A stretch of 64,000 nucleotides of DNA from Arthrobacter sp. SPG23 (GCF_000876655.1 NZ_JYCN01000026.1:368819-432818), one strand, 5' to 3'; counted from the stretch's first letter, positions 17,768 to 27,500 are shown. Numbers and translations: made by a program. The notes: generated from the letters alone by a model not told the origin.

Positions 17768-17833
17768 GACTGCGGCAACAAGAACCGGGCGCCATCCATT
17801 CCGGCTGACGCCGTGTACCCCAGGGGAAGGATG

Positions 17834-18430
17834 CTAAGCCTTCGCCGCCAGCACGAACGCCCGGATCTTCGCCAGGTCCTTGACTCCGCGGGAGCTTTCG
17901 ACGCCGGAGGAGACATCCACTCCCCACGCACCGGCTTCCTTAGCGGCCCGGGCGACGTTAGCGGGGTCGAGGCCCCCTGCCAGCAGCCAGTTCCGGCCGG
18001 CCAGCCCCTTGGCCTGCACCGAGGCGTAGTCCCAGGCCTCCCCGGAGCCCGGAACAGCTGCGTCGATCAACAGCAGTTCCTCGCCCCAGCTGCCGAACGC
18101 TTCCGGGGAGGCACCCATGGTGACCGCCCTGATCACCTTCATGCCGGCGTCGTGCGCTGCTGTGACGTCCTGCGGGGTGCGGTCCCCGTGGAGCTGGATC
18201 CAGTCCAGGCCGGCGTCGCGGGCCACCGCGATAGCGTCTGCCACCGGCTCGTGGCGGAACACGCCCACAGCCGGGGTGCCGGCCGGAACGTCGATCAGAA
18301 GCTCCCGGGCGCGGGCGGGCGTGACCTCGCGCGGACTCCTGGTCAGGACAAAGCCGACGGCGTCCGCACCGGCGCCGGCCGCTTCCCGGACCGACTCCGG
18401 CGTACTCAGCCCACACACCTTGACGAACAT
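17834..18430 (-). CDS. trpF: Phosphoribosylanthranilate isomerase
   Basis: Third step of tryptophan biosynthesis, 198 residues, TIM barrel. Catalytic Cys7 is in KVCGLST. Other family blocks: DAVGFVL, GVFRH, IQLHGDRTP, LLIDAAVPGSGEAWDY (catalytic Asp), LAGGLDPANV and GVDVSSGVES. Start chosen at the ATG preceded by GGAGGAG about 7 bp upstream; a longer frame begins ten codons earlier. No other trp genes are nearby, so it is an orphan. Confidence 0.9.
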   Translation of the reverse strand: MFVKVCGLSTPESVREAAGAGADAVGFVLTRSPREVTPARARELLIDVPAGTPAVGVFRHEPVADAIAVARDAGLDWIQLHGDRTPQDVTAAHDAGMKVIRAVTMGASPEAFGSWGEELLLIDAAVPGSGEAWDYASVQAKGLAGRNWLLAGGLDPANVARAAKEAGAWGVDVSSGVESSRGVKDLAKIRAFVLAAKA

Positions 18431-18552
18431 CCTTGGCTCCTCCTGCCGCATTTCCTCCACCTGACGTTAGCAAGTCCGCGAAGCCCCTACCGAAACCCCT
18501 TCACCGGCGTCCCTGCCGACGCCGCCCGGCGCCAGGCCGCTAGGCTGGGCGG

Positions 18553-19184
18553 ATGGAGATCATCCGCTATGCAGAACTCAGGGCCGAACCGTGGCGCAAC
18601 AAGGGCGGGGTCACCCGCGAACTGGCCAGCCATCCCAAGGCTGCCTCCGCCCAGGACGGCGCGTGGGACTGGCGGGTGAGCATCGCCGAGGGTCCAAGGC
18701 CGGCGCGTTCTCCGTTTTTCCCGGCATGGACCGCGTGCTCACCGTGATCGAAGGCGAACTCCTCCTGCTGACGGTTGACGGCGCCGAACACCCGCTGGAG
18801 AAGTACCGGCCGTTCCGGTTTTCCGGCGACGCCGACACGGCCAGCGCACTGCCCACGGGCGACATCCGCGACCTCAACGTGATTACCCGGAACGGTGCCT
18901 TCAAGGGGTACACGTCCATCATCGAACTCTCCAAGAAGCGCGCCCACCCCGTCTTCAAAGGCCAGCTGGGCATCCTGCTGCAGGGCCAGGCCACGGTCAC
19001 CCCCGGCACCGCCGGCGGCAGGGACGCGCCCGACGACGGCGAAGCACCGGAAGCAGCTGAAGCTTCCGGCGAGCCGGAAACGCTGGGCCGCTATGACGCC
19101 GTCGTCGGTTCCGACTCCGGTACGCCGGAAATCCTGGGCCGCGGCTTCCTGGCCGTCGTGTCGATCGACCGGGTGACCGGCTAG
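18553..19184 (+). pseudogene. hutD: HutD/Ves-family protein, interrupted by a one-base frameshift
   Basis: The N-terminal part, MEIIRYAELRAEPWRNKGG to DWRVSIAE, reads in one frame. The continuation AGAFSVFPGMDRVLTVIEGE, then FSGDADTASAL and FKGYTSIIEL, reads in another. Together they give a complete HutD-like bicupin (family pattern WRNGGGVTRELA ... SIA ... FSxFPGxDR). The break is at about 18691, in GAGGGTCC: one extra base, for instance one more G, restores the frame. It could be a real pseudogene or a homopolymer sequencing error. HutD is associated with histidine utilisation, but no hut genes are adjacent. Confidence 0.85.
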
Positions 19185-19190
19185 ACCGGG

Positions 19191-21155
19191 TTACAGGCTG
19201 GCGGCCGACGCCTGCAGGTCCTCGCGCTGCGCCGGCTGTCCGTTCGGGGCGAGCGCAGCGGCGATCACCACCGAACTGGCCGAGGCCCACGCCTGCGGAC
19301 GGCAGCTCGCGGGGAACGGCACGGGGGTGCGCATGGTGTCCGAGCCGTGTCCGCCGAAGAGCTCCGGCAGCCGCCAGTCGTTGGCTTCGGCCACGTGCAG
19401 CAGTCCGGCGGCGAGCTGCGCGGCTTCAGCCGGGAAGCCGTCCGCCAGCATTCCGTTGATGATCAGGGCCGTGTCGTGGCTCCAGACCGCGCCGGCGTGG
19501 TACCGGGTGGGCCAGTAGCCCCCGTTGGTGGTGGACAGGGTCCGGACGCCGTAGCCGGAGAACATGGTGGGGTCCATGACCCTGCGCACCACAATCCGCT
19601 GTTCCTCTTTGTTGAGGATTCCGGTGCCGAGCAGGTGCCCCATGTTGGAGGTCACGCCGTCCACCGGGCGCTTGTCGGCATCCAGGGCGAGCGCGGGGTA
19701 GGGACCCAGCTCGTCTTCGCACCAGAACTGCGCCCGGAAGCGCTCGGCCATGCCGGCCGCGTAGTCACGCCATTCCTGTGCCCCCGGACGTCCGAAGGCG
19801 TCCAGGATCTCGGCGCCCACCACAGCGGCCTCGTAGGCGTAAGCCTGGACCTCGGCCAGCGCGATCGGCCCCTTCGCCAGCGAACCGTCGTGCCAGCGGA
19901 TGGCGTCGCCGGAGTCCTTCCAGCCCTGGTTCACCAGGCCCTGGCCGGAGGCGTCAAGGTATTCCAGGAAGCCGTCGCCGTCGAGGTCGCCGTGGTCCCT
20001 GAGCCATTCGAGGGCGTCCTGGAGGTTGGGCAGGAGTTCCTCCACCTCGGCATCCGGCATGCCGGCTTTCCAGGCATCATGCAGGAGGCAGATCCAGAGG
20101 GGGGTGGCGTCGATGGTGCCGTAGTACACCGGCGGCAGGCGCAGTGCCTGCCCGCTCTCGGCCATGGTCAGGACGGTCCGGCGGACCTCGTGCAGGATCT
20201 TGCCCGGCTGGACGGCCGTGGTGTGGTCTGTCTCCGTGCCCTGCCTGCCGGCGAGCGCGCGGAGCGTTCCGCCGGCAATGTCCGTGTTGATGGGCAGCAG
20301 CATGCGCGCCGCGATGATGGAATCCCGGCCGAACATGGTGAAGAACCACGGGGCGCCGGCCGCCAGGAACGTGTCATGCGGATGTGAGTGGTGGGCCAGG
20401 CGCAGGCTGTTGAGGTCGCTGACGGACCGTTCCAGGAGCCGGTTGAGCCGGGGATCGTTTGAGGCCGGAGCAACGATGGGTTCCCCGTCCGCGGCGAGCA
20501 TCGGGGAATCCTCGTCCGTCACGTCCACCGCCCAGGCCAGCTCCACGGGCACTCCGGGAAGCACCTCCACGGCCCAGTCGATGGTCACCGTGCTGCCATG
20601 GATGCTGACGGTTCCGTTGTCCGCCGTGAGAGCCAGGGTGGTGTCCTTGTCCCGCCAGGACCAGGTGGTCCCCTGCGGCTCCACCGGGGCGTCGCCACGC
20701 ATACCCTGCTTGATGGTCTCCATCGTGGTGTTGTCCGCGCCAAGGGTCAGCCGGACCGTCAGCGACACCGGCTCCCGCATGGCCGATTCAAGGCGCAACG
20801 TCTCAGCCACCCGGCCGGAGCAACCGGTGAGGGTTTCGGTGTCCTCGCCGGGACGGATGCGGCCGGAATCTGCTGTGCGCGTGCGCACCAGGGAGAGCAG
20901 GGGGTCCGCTACTTCGGCGTCGGCACGCACAAAGTAGATGTAGTCGGTTTCCTTGGAGGAACGCAGCTGCGTGGACACCCACTCCGGTTCCCGCCCGTCC
21001 ACCGTGAGGACTGCAGTTTTGAGCACGCGGTCATCGCCACAGTAGATCCCCTGCGCGCCGGCGTGACGGATCTGGCCATGGGCGTCGGACCATGCCTGGA
21101 TGGGGGCGCTGAAAACGCCGGAGAGATTGTGCAGGTATGGCTGTTCAGAGGCCAC
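19191..21155 (-). CDS. Glycogen debranching N-terminal domain protein / amylo-alpha-1,6-glucosidase-like
   Basis: 654 residues. The first about 200 form the beta-rich glycogen-debranching N-terminal domain (YLHNLSGVFSAP). The rest is an (alpha/alpha)6-barrel glycosidase with APWFFTMFGRDSIIA, WKDSGDAIRW and YWPTRYHAGAVWSHDTALI, characteristic of GDE/GH63-like enzymes. It is presumably cytoplasmic and acts on alpha-linked oligosaccharides. It is divergent from a LacI-family regulator, with a perfect 20-bp palindrome between them, so induction by a sugar is likely. Confidence 0.83.
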   Translation of the reverse strand: MASEQPYLHNLSGVFSAPIQAWSDAHGQIRHAGAQGIYCGDDRVLKTAVLTVDGREPEWVSTQLRSSKETDYIYFVRADAEVADPLLSLVRTRTADSGRIRPGEDTETLTGCSGRVAETLRLESAMREPVSLTVRLTLGADNTTMETIKQGMRGDAPVEPQGTTWSWRDKDTTLALTADNGTVSIHGSTVTIDWAVEVLPGVPVELAWAVDVTDEDSPMLAADGEPIVAPASNDPRLNRLLERSVSDLNSLRLAHHSHPHDTFLAAGAPWFFTMFGRDSIIAARMLLPINTDIAGGTLRALAGRQGTETDHTTAVQPGKILHEVRRTVLTMAESGQALRLPPVYYGTIDATPLWICLLHDAWKAGMPDAEVEELLPNLQDALEWLRDHGDLDGDGFLEYLDASGQGLVNQGWKDSGDAIRWHDGSLAKGPIALAEVQAYAYEAAVVGAEILDAFGRPGAQEWRDYAAGMAERFRAQFWCEDELGPYPALALDADKRPVDGVTSNMGHLLGTGILNKEEQRIVVRRVMDPTMFSGYGVRTLSTTNGGYWPTRYHAGAVWSHDTALIINGMLADGFPAEAAQLAAGLLHVAEANDWRLPELFGGHGSDTMRTPVPFPASCRPQAWASASSVVIAAALAPNGQPAQREDLQASAASL

Positions 21156-21233
21156 GGTGAAACAACTCCTGTGCTGCTGGATGCGGGTGCGGAGGCTGGT
21201 GTCCGCAGTACCGGGCGTGAACCTGGGCGCGGA

Positions 21234-21253
21234 AAATTTGATCGATCAAATTT
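21234..21253. promoter_or_regulatory. Perfect 20-bp palindromic operator, LacI-type
   Basis: AAATTTGATCGATCAAATTT is fully self-complementary and has the central CG step that LacI-family proteins recognise. It sits between the divergent debranching-enzyme and LacI genes and overlaps the -35 of the lacI-like promoter. This fits autorepression plus control of the enzyme gene. Confidence 0.85.
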
Positions 21254-21266
21254 GTGCGGTTAATAT
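21238..21266 (+). promoter_or_regulatory. Sigma-A-type promoter of the lacI-like gene
   Basis: TTGATC, a 17-bp spacer, then TAATAT: near-consensus -35/-10 elements. The -35 lies inside the 20-bp palindrome. Transcription would start about 100 nt before the TTG start codon. Confidence 0.7.
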
Positions 21267-21382
21267 CGTCTCACACGTTAGTCTGTGAGGGAAAAGTCCG
21301 CCATGCTGCGGCCTTGCCGGGACGCCGCCGGCCACTGCCTGCATGCCAACCGCCCAATACCCTCGCCCTAAGGAGTTCCCGC

Positions 21383-22555
21383 TTGTCCCGGCCCACCCTC
21401 GCCAGCCTGGCCAGCGAACTTGTCGTGTCGCGGCAGACCATCTCCAACGTGCTGAATGCGCCGCACAAGGTCAAGCCCGCCACCCGGGCGCGCGTCCAGG
21501 CGGCCATCGCTGCGGCCGGCTACCGGCCCAGTGCGGCCGCCCGCCAACTGCGCACCCAGCGCTCCATGAACCTCGGCATGCGGCTCCTTCCCGCCACGGA
21601 CGGCATCAACGGCGCCGTCCTGGACCGTTTCCTGCACGCGCTCACGGAAGCAGCCCAGTCGGCCGGCTACCGGCTCACTCTGTTCTGCGCCGACTCGGAC
21701 GGCGACGAAATCCGCCAGTACGAGGAACTTCTGGACGTCGCCGGGCTGGACGGATTCATCCTCACCTCCAGCACCCCAGACGACGCACGGACGCTGTGGC
21801 TGCAGGAACGCGGCACGCCCTTCGCCGTTTTCGGCCGGCCCTGGGACGCCGCCGGGCACCCGGCCGCGGCAGCCCACCCGTGGGTGGATGTGGACGGGGC
21901 TGCCGGGACGACGGCGGCCGTAGAGATGCTGCTGGCCCAGGGCCACTCGAGGATCGGATTCCTGGGCTGGTTCACGGGTGATCCCGTGGGCGCGGACCGC
22001 CGCCGCGGCTGGGAGCGCGCCATGGCTACGGCAGGCTACGGCGAGGATGTGCGCGGCCTCGGGGTGGAAGCGCAGGACACCGTTGCCGGCGGCGCGTCCG
22101 GCGCAGCACTGCTCGTCTCACGGGGAGCCACGGCCATGGTCTGTTCCAGCGACTCACTGGCCCTGGGCGCCATGGAGAAGCTCCGGGAATTACGGGCTGG
22201 CAGTTCCGTTTCCGGGCAGGCTGCCGGGCTGAATGGCCCAGGCGGCCTCTCCGCCGTCGTGGGCTTTGACAACACTCCCGTGGCTGCCGCGCTGGGACTC
22301 TCCAGCGTCGCCCAGCCCGCGGAGGAAGCCGCGCGCCACATCATCCGCGTGCTGGCCTACGAGCTGGCGGGAGGCGGCTCCCTTGCCGCGACGGACGCCG
22401 TCGGAGTTGACGCCGGAGCCGCCCCTGCAGCCCCCGCCCCGCCGGAAAGGCAGCTCCTCCTTGCGCCGCACGTGGTGGAACGGATTCCGCTGCCGCTGGC
22501 GGCAACCGGCAGCAGCCAAGGCCCCACGGCGGCGCCATCCATGCAGCCCCGGTGA
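21383..22555 (+). CDS. LacI-family transcriptional regulator
   Basis: 390 residues: N-terminal HTH (TLASLASELVVSRQTISNVLN, hinge RPSAAARQLRTQRS) followed by a periplasmic-binding-protein-like sensor domain (LDGFILTSSTPDD; GHSRIGFLGW; AMVCSSDSLALGA). Start is a TTG with AAGGAG 7 bp upstream; the frame is open further upstream but covers the promoter. It probably represses the divergent debranching-type enzyme through the palindrome. The C-terminus has an unusual Ala/Pro/Gly-rich extension of about 50 residues. Confidence 0.88.
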   Translation: MSRPTLASLASELVVSRQTISNVLNAPHKVKPATRARVQAAIAAAGYRPSAAARQLRTQRSMNLGMRLLPATDGINGAVLDRFLHALTEAAQSAGYRLTLFCADSDGDEIRQYEELLDVAGLDGFILTSSTPDDARTLWLQERGTPFAVFGRPWDAAGHPAAAAHPWVDVDGAAGTTAAVEMLLAQGHSRIGFLGWFTGDPVGADRRRGWERAMATAGYGEDVRGLGVEAQDTVAGGASGAALLVSRGATAMVCSSDSLALGAMEKLRELRAGSSVSGQAAGLNGPGGLSAVVGFDNTPVAAALGLSSVAQPAEEAARHIIRVLAYELAGGGSLAATDAVGVDAGAAPAAPAPPERQLLLAPHVVERIPLPLAATGSSQGPTAAPSMQPR

Positions 22556-22627
22556 GCTTGGCCACCAACGGTGGTCCCCCGCCGTCGGGCGTTGCTACGC
22601 TGGGAGCAAGGTTTCCCTCCGAAACCT

Positions 22628-22668
22628 CCGGACGACGGTTCAGTACCCGGCACGCGACAAGACTGGCC
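22628..22668 (+). promoter_or_regulatory. Guanidine-III (ykkC-III) riboswitch
   Basis: All conserved blocks of the guanidine-III aptamer occur in order: CCGGACGA (22628-22635), GTACCCGG (22643-22650), GACAAGAC (22656-22663). CCGG at 22628 can pair with CCGG at 22647 (P1), and CAGT at 22641 with ACTG at 22662 (pseudoknot helix). The helix sequence differs from the well-studied example but keeps pairing. The ribosome site AAAGGA begins at the next base and the ATG is 6 bp later, so control is probably translational, turned on by guanidine. It precedes two SMR exporter genes, the expected target. Confidence 0.92.
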
Positions 22669-22680
22669 AAAGGATCTGTC

Positions 22681-23004
22681 ATGTCGTGGTTAATCCTCAT
22701 CCTTTCCGGGGCGCTCGAGGCCGTGTGGGCCGCAGCGCTGCACCGGACGTCGCAGGCCACGGGCCGCCGGCGCGTGGTGCCCGCGGCGGTCTTCCTCGTA
22801 TCAGTCCTCGCCAGCACCGGCGGCCTCGCCGTCGCGATGCAATCCATCCCGACAGGTACCGCCTACGCGGTGTGGGTGGGTGTCGGCGTCGTACTGACCT
22901 CCGCCTACGCGATGGTCACCAAAGTGGAACGCGCGACGGCGGCGCGGCTGCTGCTGCTCGCCGGCATCGCCGCAGGCGTGGTGGGCCTGAAGGTGGTGGC
23001 GTAA
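22681..23004 (+). CDS. SMR-family guanidinium exporter subunit 1
   Basis: 107-residue, four-helix small multidrug resistance protein. The membrane-embedded Glu13 is in SGALEAVWAAAL, and helix 3 carries the Gdx-type IPTGTAYAVWVGVG. The guanidine riboswitch directly upstream and the second SMR gene, whose ATG overlaps this stop (TAATG), indicate a paired heterodimeric guanidinium/H+ antiporter. Start fixed by AAAGGA 6 bp upstream. Confidence 0.9.
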   Translation: MSWLILILSGALEAVWAAALHRTSQATGRRRVVPAAVFLVSVLASTGGLAVAMQSIPTGTAYAVWVGVGVVLTSAYAMVTKVERATAARLLLLAGIAAGVVGLKVVA

Positions 23005-23345
23005 TGCCGACAAAGAACGCGACTGCCTGGCTGATCCTCCTCGCTTCCGCCGTACTGGAGGCCGTCTGGGCCACTGCCCTGGGACTGTCCGACGGCTTCT
23101 CACGGGCGCTGCCTACTGCCGTCTTCGCCGTTACCGCAACACTGAGCATGGCGGGACTGGGAGTGGCCGTGAAGTCAATCCCGCTCGGGACCGCCTACGC
23201 CGTGTGGGTGGGCATCGGCGCCGCCCTGACCGTAGGCTGGGCCATGGCCACCGGCGTTGAGCCCGCCAGCCCGCTGAAGCTGCTGTTCATTGCCGGGATC
23301 GTGGGCTGCGCGGCGGGGCTGAAGCTGCTGCCGCAGGACCGGTAG
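23004..23345 (+). CDS. SMR-family guanidinium exporter subunit 2
   Basis: 113-residue partner of the preceding SMR protein: Glu19 in ASAVLEAVWATALGLSDGF, a Gdx-like helix 1, and IPLGTAYAVWVGIGAAL in helix 3. The pair probably exports guanidinium as a heterodimer. Its last 59 bp overlap the 3' end of the convergent LacI-family gene, an unusually long antisense coding overlap. Confidence 0.9.
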   Translation: MPTKNATAWLILLASAVLEAVWATALGLSDGFSRALPTAVFAVTATLSMAGLGVAVKSIPLGTAYAVWVGIGAALTVGWAMATGVEPASPLKLLFIAGIVGCAAGLKLLPQDR

Positions 23346-24402
23346 AGCCGCGCACCACCAGGTCGGACGCCAGGACCACCGGCGAGCGTGAGGAATGTTC
23401 GCCGGCAATTTCGGCCGCCAGGGCATGGACGGCGGCATGCGCGATAGCCGCCGCAGGCTGGCGGAGCGTGGTCAGCGGCGGATTGGTGAGGGCCATGAGC
23501 GGGGAGTCATCGAAGCCGACGACGGATACGTCCTCCGGGACGCGCAGCCCCCTGGCCTGGACCGCGCGAATGGCGCCGAGGGCCATCACGTCGGAAGCAC
23601 ACACAATGGCCGTGTGCCCGGAGTCCAAAAGCTCATTCGCCGCGCTCTGGCCGCCTTCCACGGTGAACATGCTGGTGGCCGTGTGCGGTTCCGGGTCCTC
23701 GGCGCCCAGGTACTCGGCAAGCGCGGAGCGGAACCCGGCCAGCTTCTGCCTGCTGGGGATGAAGCGGTGCGGGCCGATCGCCAGCCCCACCTTCCGGTGG
23801 CCCAGGCTGGCGAGGTGCTGCACCGCGGTGCTGATTGCCGCGGCGTCGTCATTGGACACGGAGGCGGCGGCCAGTTCCGGGCGGGCGCCGTTGACCAGGA
23901 CGAACGGGATGCCCCGGCCGCGCAGCCGGTGGTAACGCTCCAGGCTGGCCTGTCCGTCAGCGTGCGAGCTGCAGATGAAAATGATCCCGGACGCCTCCTG
24001 CGCCACGAGCATTTCGATGTATTCGTCCTCGGAGCGTCCCCCGCCCGGCAAGGCGCACAACACCGGGATGAAGTCCTCCTGGGACAGCAGCGAAACCATA
24101 GTCTGCGCGATTGCCGGAAAGATCGGATTGGTCAGGTCCGGGACGATGATCCCCACCTGGCCCCTGGTGGTGCTCCGGGCACGGTCCGGCCGCTCGTACC
24201 CAAGGTCGTCCATCGCGGCAAGAACCGCCTGCCGCACCTCGCGCGACACGCCTTTCCGGCCGTTGACCACGCGGGACACGGTGGCAATGCTGACGCCAAC
24301 CTTCCGGGCGAGGTCCTCCAGCTTCGGCCGCTCCGGGGAGGCAGGTTCCGCGGAGGCAGGTTCCGGGGAGGCAGGTTCCGCGCGGCCCGCTGTCGTGCTC
24401 AT
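23287..24402 (-). CDS. LacI-family transcriptional regulator
   Basis: 371 residues: HTH KLEDLARKVGVSIATVSRVVNG near residues 26-47, then the sensor domain (VGIIVPDLTNPIFPAIAQ; GHRKVGLAIGP; AIVCASDVMALGA; VVGFDDSPLMALTNPPLTTLRQP). The 24 residues before the HTH are a Glu-Pro-Ala-Ser repeat encoded by tandem 15-bp units. ATG with GAAGGAG 5 bp upstream. It is divergent from the secreted pullulanase-type gene and probably controls it. Confidence 0.9.
   Translation of the reverse strand: MSTTAGRAEPASPEPASAEPASPERPKLEDLARKVGVSIATVSRVVNGRKGVSREVRQAVLAAMDDLGYERPDRARSTTRGQVGIIVPDLTNPIFPAIAQTMVSLLSQEDFIPVLCALPGGGRSEDEYIEMLVAQEASGIIFICSSHADGQASLERYHRLRGRGIPFVLVNGARPELAAASVSNDDAAAISTAVQHLASLGHRKVGLAIGPHRFIPSRQKLAGFRSALAEYLGAEDPEPHTATSMFTVEGGQSAANELLDSGHTAIVCASDVMALGAIRAVQARGLRVPEDVSVVGFDDSPLMALTNPPLTTLRQPAAAIAHAAVHALAAEIAGEHSSRSPVVLASDLVVRGSTGPAAAASAPPRSPRSRQ
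24333..24377. repeat. Three tandem 15-bp repeats in the lacI-like gene
   Basis: Units CCGGGGAGGCAGGTT, CCGCGGAGGCAGGTT and CCGGGGAGGCAGGTT lie head to tail. They encode the EPASPEPASAEPASPE tail before the HTH. The unit is in frame, so copy number could change without disrupting the protein. Confidence 0.85.
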
Positions 24403-24508
24403 ATGGCTCCTTCACCGGAACAGCCGTCCGGACGTCATGGTGCTCCCAGTCTACGTAAATAGCACGTCACGTTTCATGAAAACAGGACGCAAAATTTTCC
24501 GTAAATGG

Positions 24509-24538
24509 TTGACGTGCATCACAAGCGGTCCCTAGGCT
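24509..24538 (+). promoter_or_regulatory. Probable promoter of the pullulanase-type gene
   Basis: TTGACG, an 18-bp spacer, TAGGCT. An upstream palindrome TTTCATGAAA (24472-24481) is a possible operator for the divergent LacI protein, though it lacks the typical central CG. Confidence 0.5.
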
Positions 24539-24597
24539 CATCGGTATCCCCGCTCACCGCCGATGCCGTTCTGGGGCATTGGCAAGGAAGGTCTCCC

Positions 24598-27500
24598 ATG
24601 ATTCGCCACTCCCGCCCGCCCGGGTCCCCGCCCGCCCTCAACAGGAAACTCCTGGCGGCGCTGGCCGCAGCCTGCGTCACCCCCCTCACCCTGGGCGGCC
24701 TCGCCCTCCCCGCGTTTGCGGACCACACCGCCACTCCGGGGGCGGTGGCGCTCGTCGGATCGCTGCAGTCCGAAATCGGCTGCCCGGGCGACTGGCAGCC
24801 GGGGTGCACCGCCAGCAGGCTGCTGCCGGTGGAAGGGTCGGCAACCCTCTTCCGGGCCACCTTTGACGTCCCCGCCGGCACCTACGCCATGAAGGTCGCC
24901 CTCAACAATTCGTGGGACGAGAACTACGGCGCAGGAGGAGTGGCCGGTGGCGGCGACATCGTCCTCAACGCGCCGGGAGGACCGGTGACGTTCACCTACG
25001 ATCACGCCACCCACGCCCTCTCTGACGACGTCCCGGACGCGCCGGGCGCGGAGGCCGGGGCGCACTGGCTGACAGCGGACACCTTCGCCTGGAAAGCCCC
25101 CGTAGCCGAGGGTACGAGCTACCGGCTCTACAGCGCCTCCGACGGCGGCCTGGCGTTTGCGGACGGACAGGTCACCGGCGGTTCCGCCCTTCCCCTCGAA
25201 CTCGAGGCCACGGGGTTGGATGCCGGCCTCGCGGCCAAGTATCCGCACCTGGCGGGCCTTGCCTCCCTGCGGTTGACGGAAGCCGGCGCACGCCAGGCCA
25301 GGGAACTGCTCAAAGGCCAGCTGCTGGTGGCCGCGATTGGCCCGGACGGCAAGGTCACAGCCACCACCGGGGTACAGGTCCCCGGTGTCCTGGACTCGCT
25401 CTACCCCGGAGCCGCGAAGCAGGAACTCGGCCTGACCTGGAAGGGCAAGCGGCCCGAGCTTTCGCTGTGGGCACCCACGGCCCGCAGCGTCACCGTCCAC
25501 ACCTACGCCTCAGGTAGCGGCGGCCAAGCCGTGGCCAGCACGCCCATGAAGCCCGCCAGGGACGGTGTGTGGTCCGTCGCCGGGGACAAGGACTGGAACG
25601 GTGCCTACTACCTGTACGAAGTGGAGGTGTTCGTCCCGGAAACCGGCAAGGTTGAGCGGAACCTGGTCACGGACCCCTACAGCGTTGGCCTCTCCGCCAA
25701 CTCCGAACGCAGCCTCTTCGTGGATCTGGATGACAAGTCCCTGGCGCCGGCCGGCTGGGCCAAACTTCAGAAGCCCGCGCTCAGCAAACCGGAGGACCTC
25801 TCCCTCTACGAACTGCACGTGCGCGACTTTTCCATCACCGACGACTCCGTTCCGGCCGAGCACCGCGGCACCTACAAAGCGTTCACGGACACCGGCAGCA
25901 ACGGCATGAAGCGCATCAAGGAACTGGCGGACGCCGGGATGAACGCGGTCCACCTGCTGCCCGTCAACGACATCGGCACCATCGAGGAGCGCCGCAGCGA
26001 GCAGCGCGAACCGCTCTGTGACCTCGCCGCCCTTCCCGCCGACTCGGAAGAACAGCAGGCCTGCGTGGCCGGGACTGCAGCCAGGGACGGCTTCAACTGG
26101 GGTTACGATCCCCTGCACTACACAACCCCGGAAGGCTCCTACTCCACCAACCCGGACGGACCCGCCAGGATCACGGAATTCCGCGGGATGGTGGCCGCCC
26201 TGAACACCACCGGCGCGCGGGTGATCCAGGACGTTGTCTACAACCACACGTCCAGCGCCGGCCAGTCCGGGAGCAACAACCTCGACCGGATCGTCCCGGG
26301 CTACTACCACCGGCTGAACGCCGTCACGGGATCCCTGGAGACATCCACGTGCTGCGCCAACACCGCCACCGAGAACACCATGATGGGCAAGCTTATGGTG
26401 GACTCGCTGGTGACGCTGGCCAAAACCTACAAGCTGGACGGCTTCCGTTTCGACCTCATGGGGCACCACTCAAAGCAGAACATGCTGGACGTGAGGGCAG
26501 CCCTCGACAAGCTGACGCTGCCCAAGGACGGCGTGGACGGCGAGAACATCACCCTGTACGGCGAGGGCTGGAACTTCGGCGAGGTGGCCAACAACGCCCG
26601 GTTCGTCCAGGCCACCCAGGCGAACATGGCCGGGACCGGCATCGGCACGTTCAACGACCGCCTGCGCGACGCCGTCCGCGGCGGAGGCCCGTTCGACCCC
26701 GACCCGCGGGTCCAGGGGTTTGCCTCCGGCCTGTTCACGGATCCCAACGATTCCCCGGCCAACGGCACCCCCGAACAGCAGAAAGCCGCCCTTCTCCTCG
26801 CCCAGGACCTGGTGAAGGTGGGCCTGACCGGCAACCTGAAGGACTACTCCTTCGTTGACCGCACCGGCGCCACCGTCAAGGGTTTGGACGTGCCGTACAA
26901 CGGCGCCCCGGCCGGGTACACCAGCGATCCGCAGGAGGCCGTCACCTATGTGGAGGCCCACGACAATGAGACGCTGTTCGACGCCCTCGCCCTGAAGTTG
27001 CCGCAGGACACCGTCATGGCCGACCGCACACGGATGCAGACCCTCGCGCTCAGCACCACGGCCTTCGGCCAGGGGATCTCCTTCTGGCACGCGGGCGGCG
27101 AATCGCTGCGCAGCAAGTCCCTGGACCGGAACAGCTACGATTCCGGCGACTGGTTCAACGTCCTGGACCATACGGATGCCACCAACGGCTTCGGCCGCGG
27201 CCTGCCGCCAAAGCCTGACAATGAGGACAAGTACGGCTACATGCGCCCGCTGCTGGCAGATCCGGCCCAGAAGCCGGCTTCCACGGACATGGCAGAAGCC
27301 CGTCAACGGGCCGAGGAGCTGCTGCAGATCCGCAAGAGCACGCCGTTGTTCCACCTGGGCGACGCCGGGCTGGTCCAGCAGAAGGTGTCTTTCCCGGCAG
27401 GCGGCCCGGCACAGACGCCGGGCGTTGTGGTGATGCGCATTGACGACTCCGTCGGCACGGATGTGGACAAGAACCTGCGCGAACTCGTGGTGGTGTTCAA

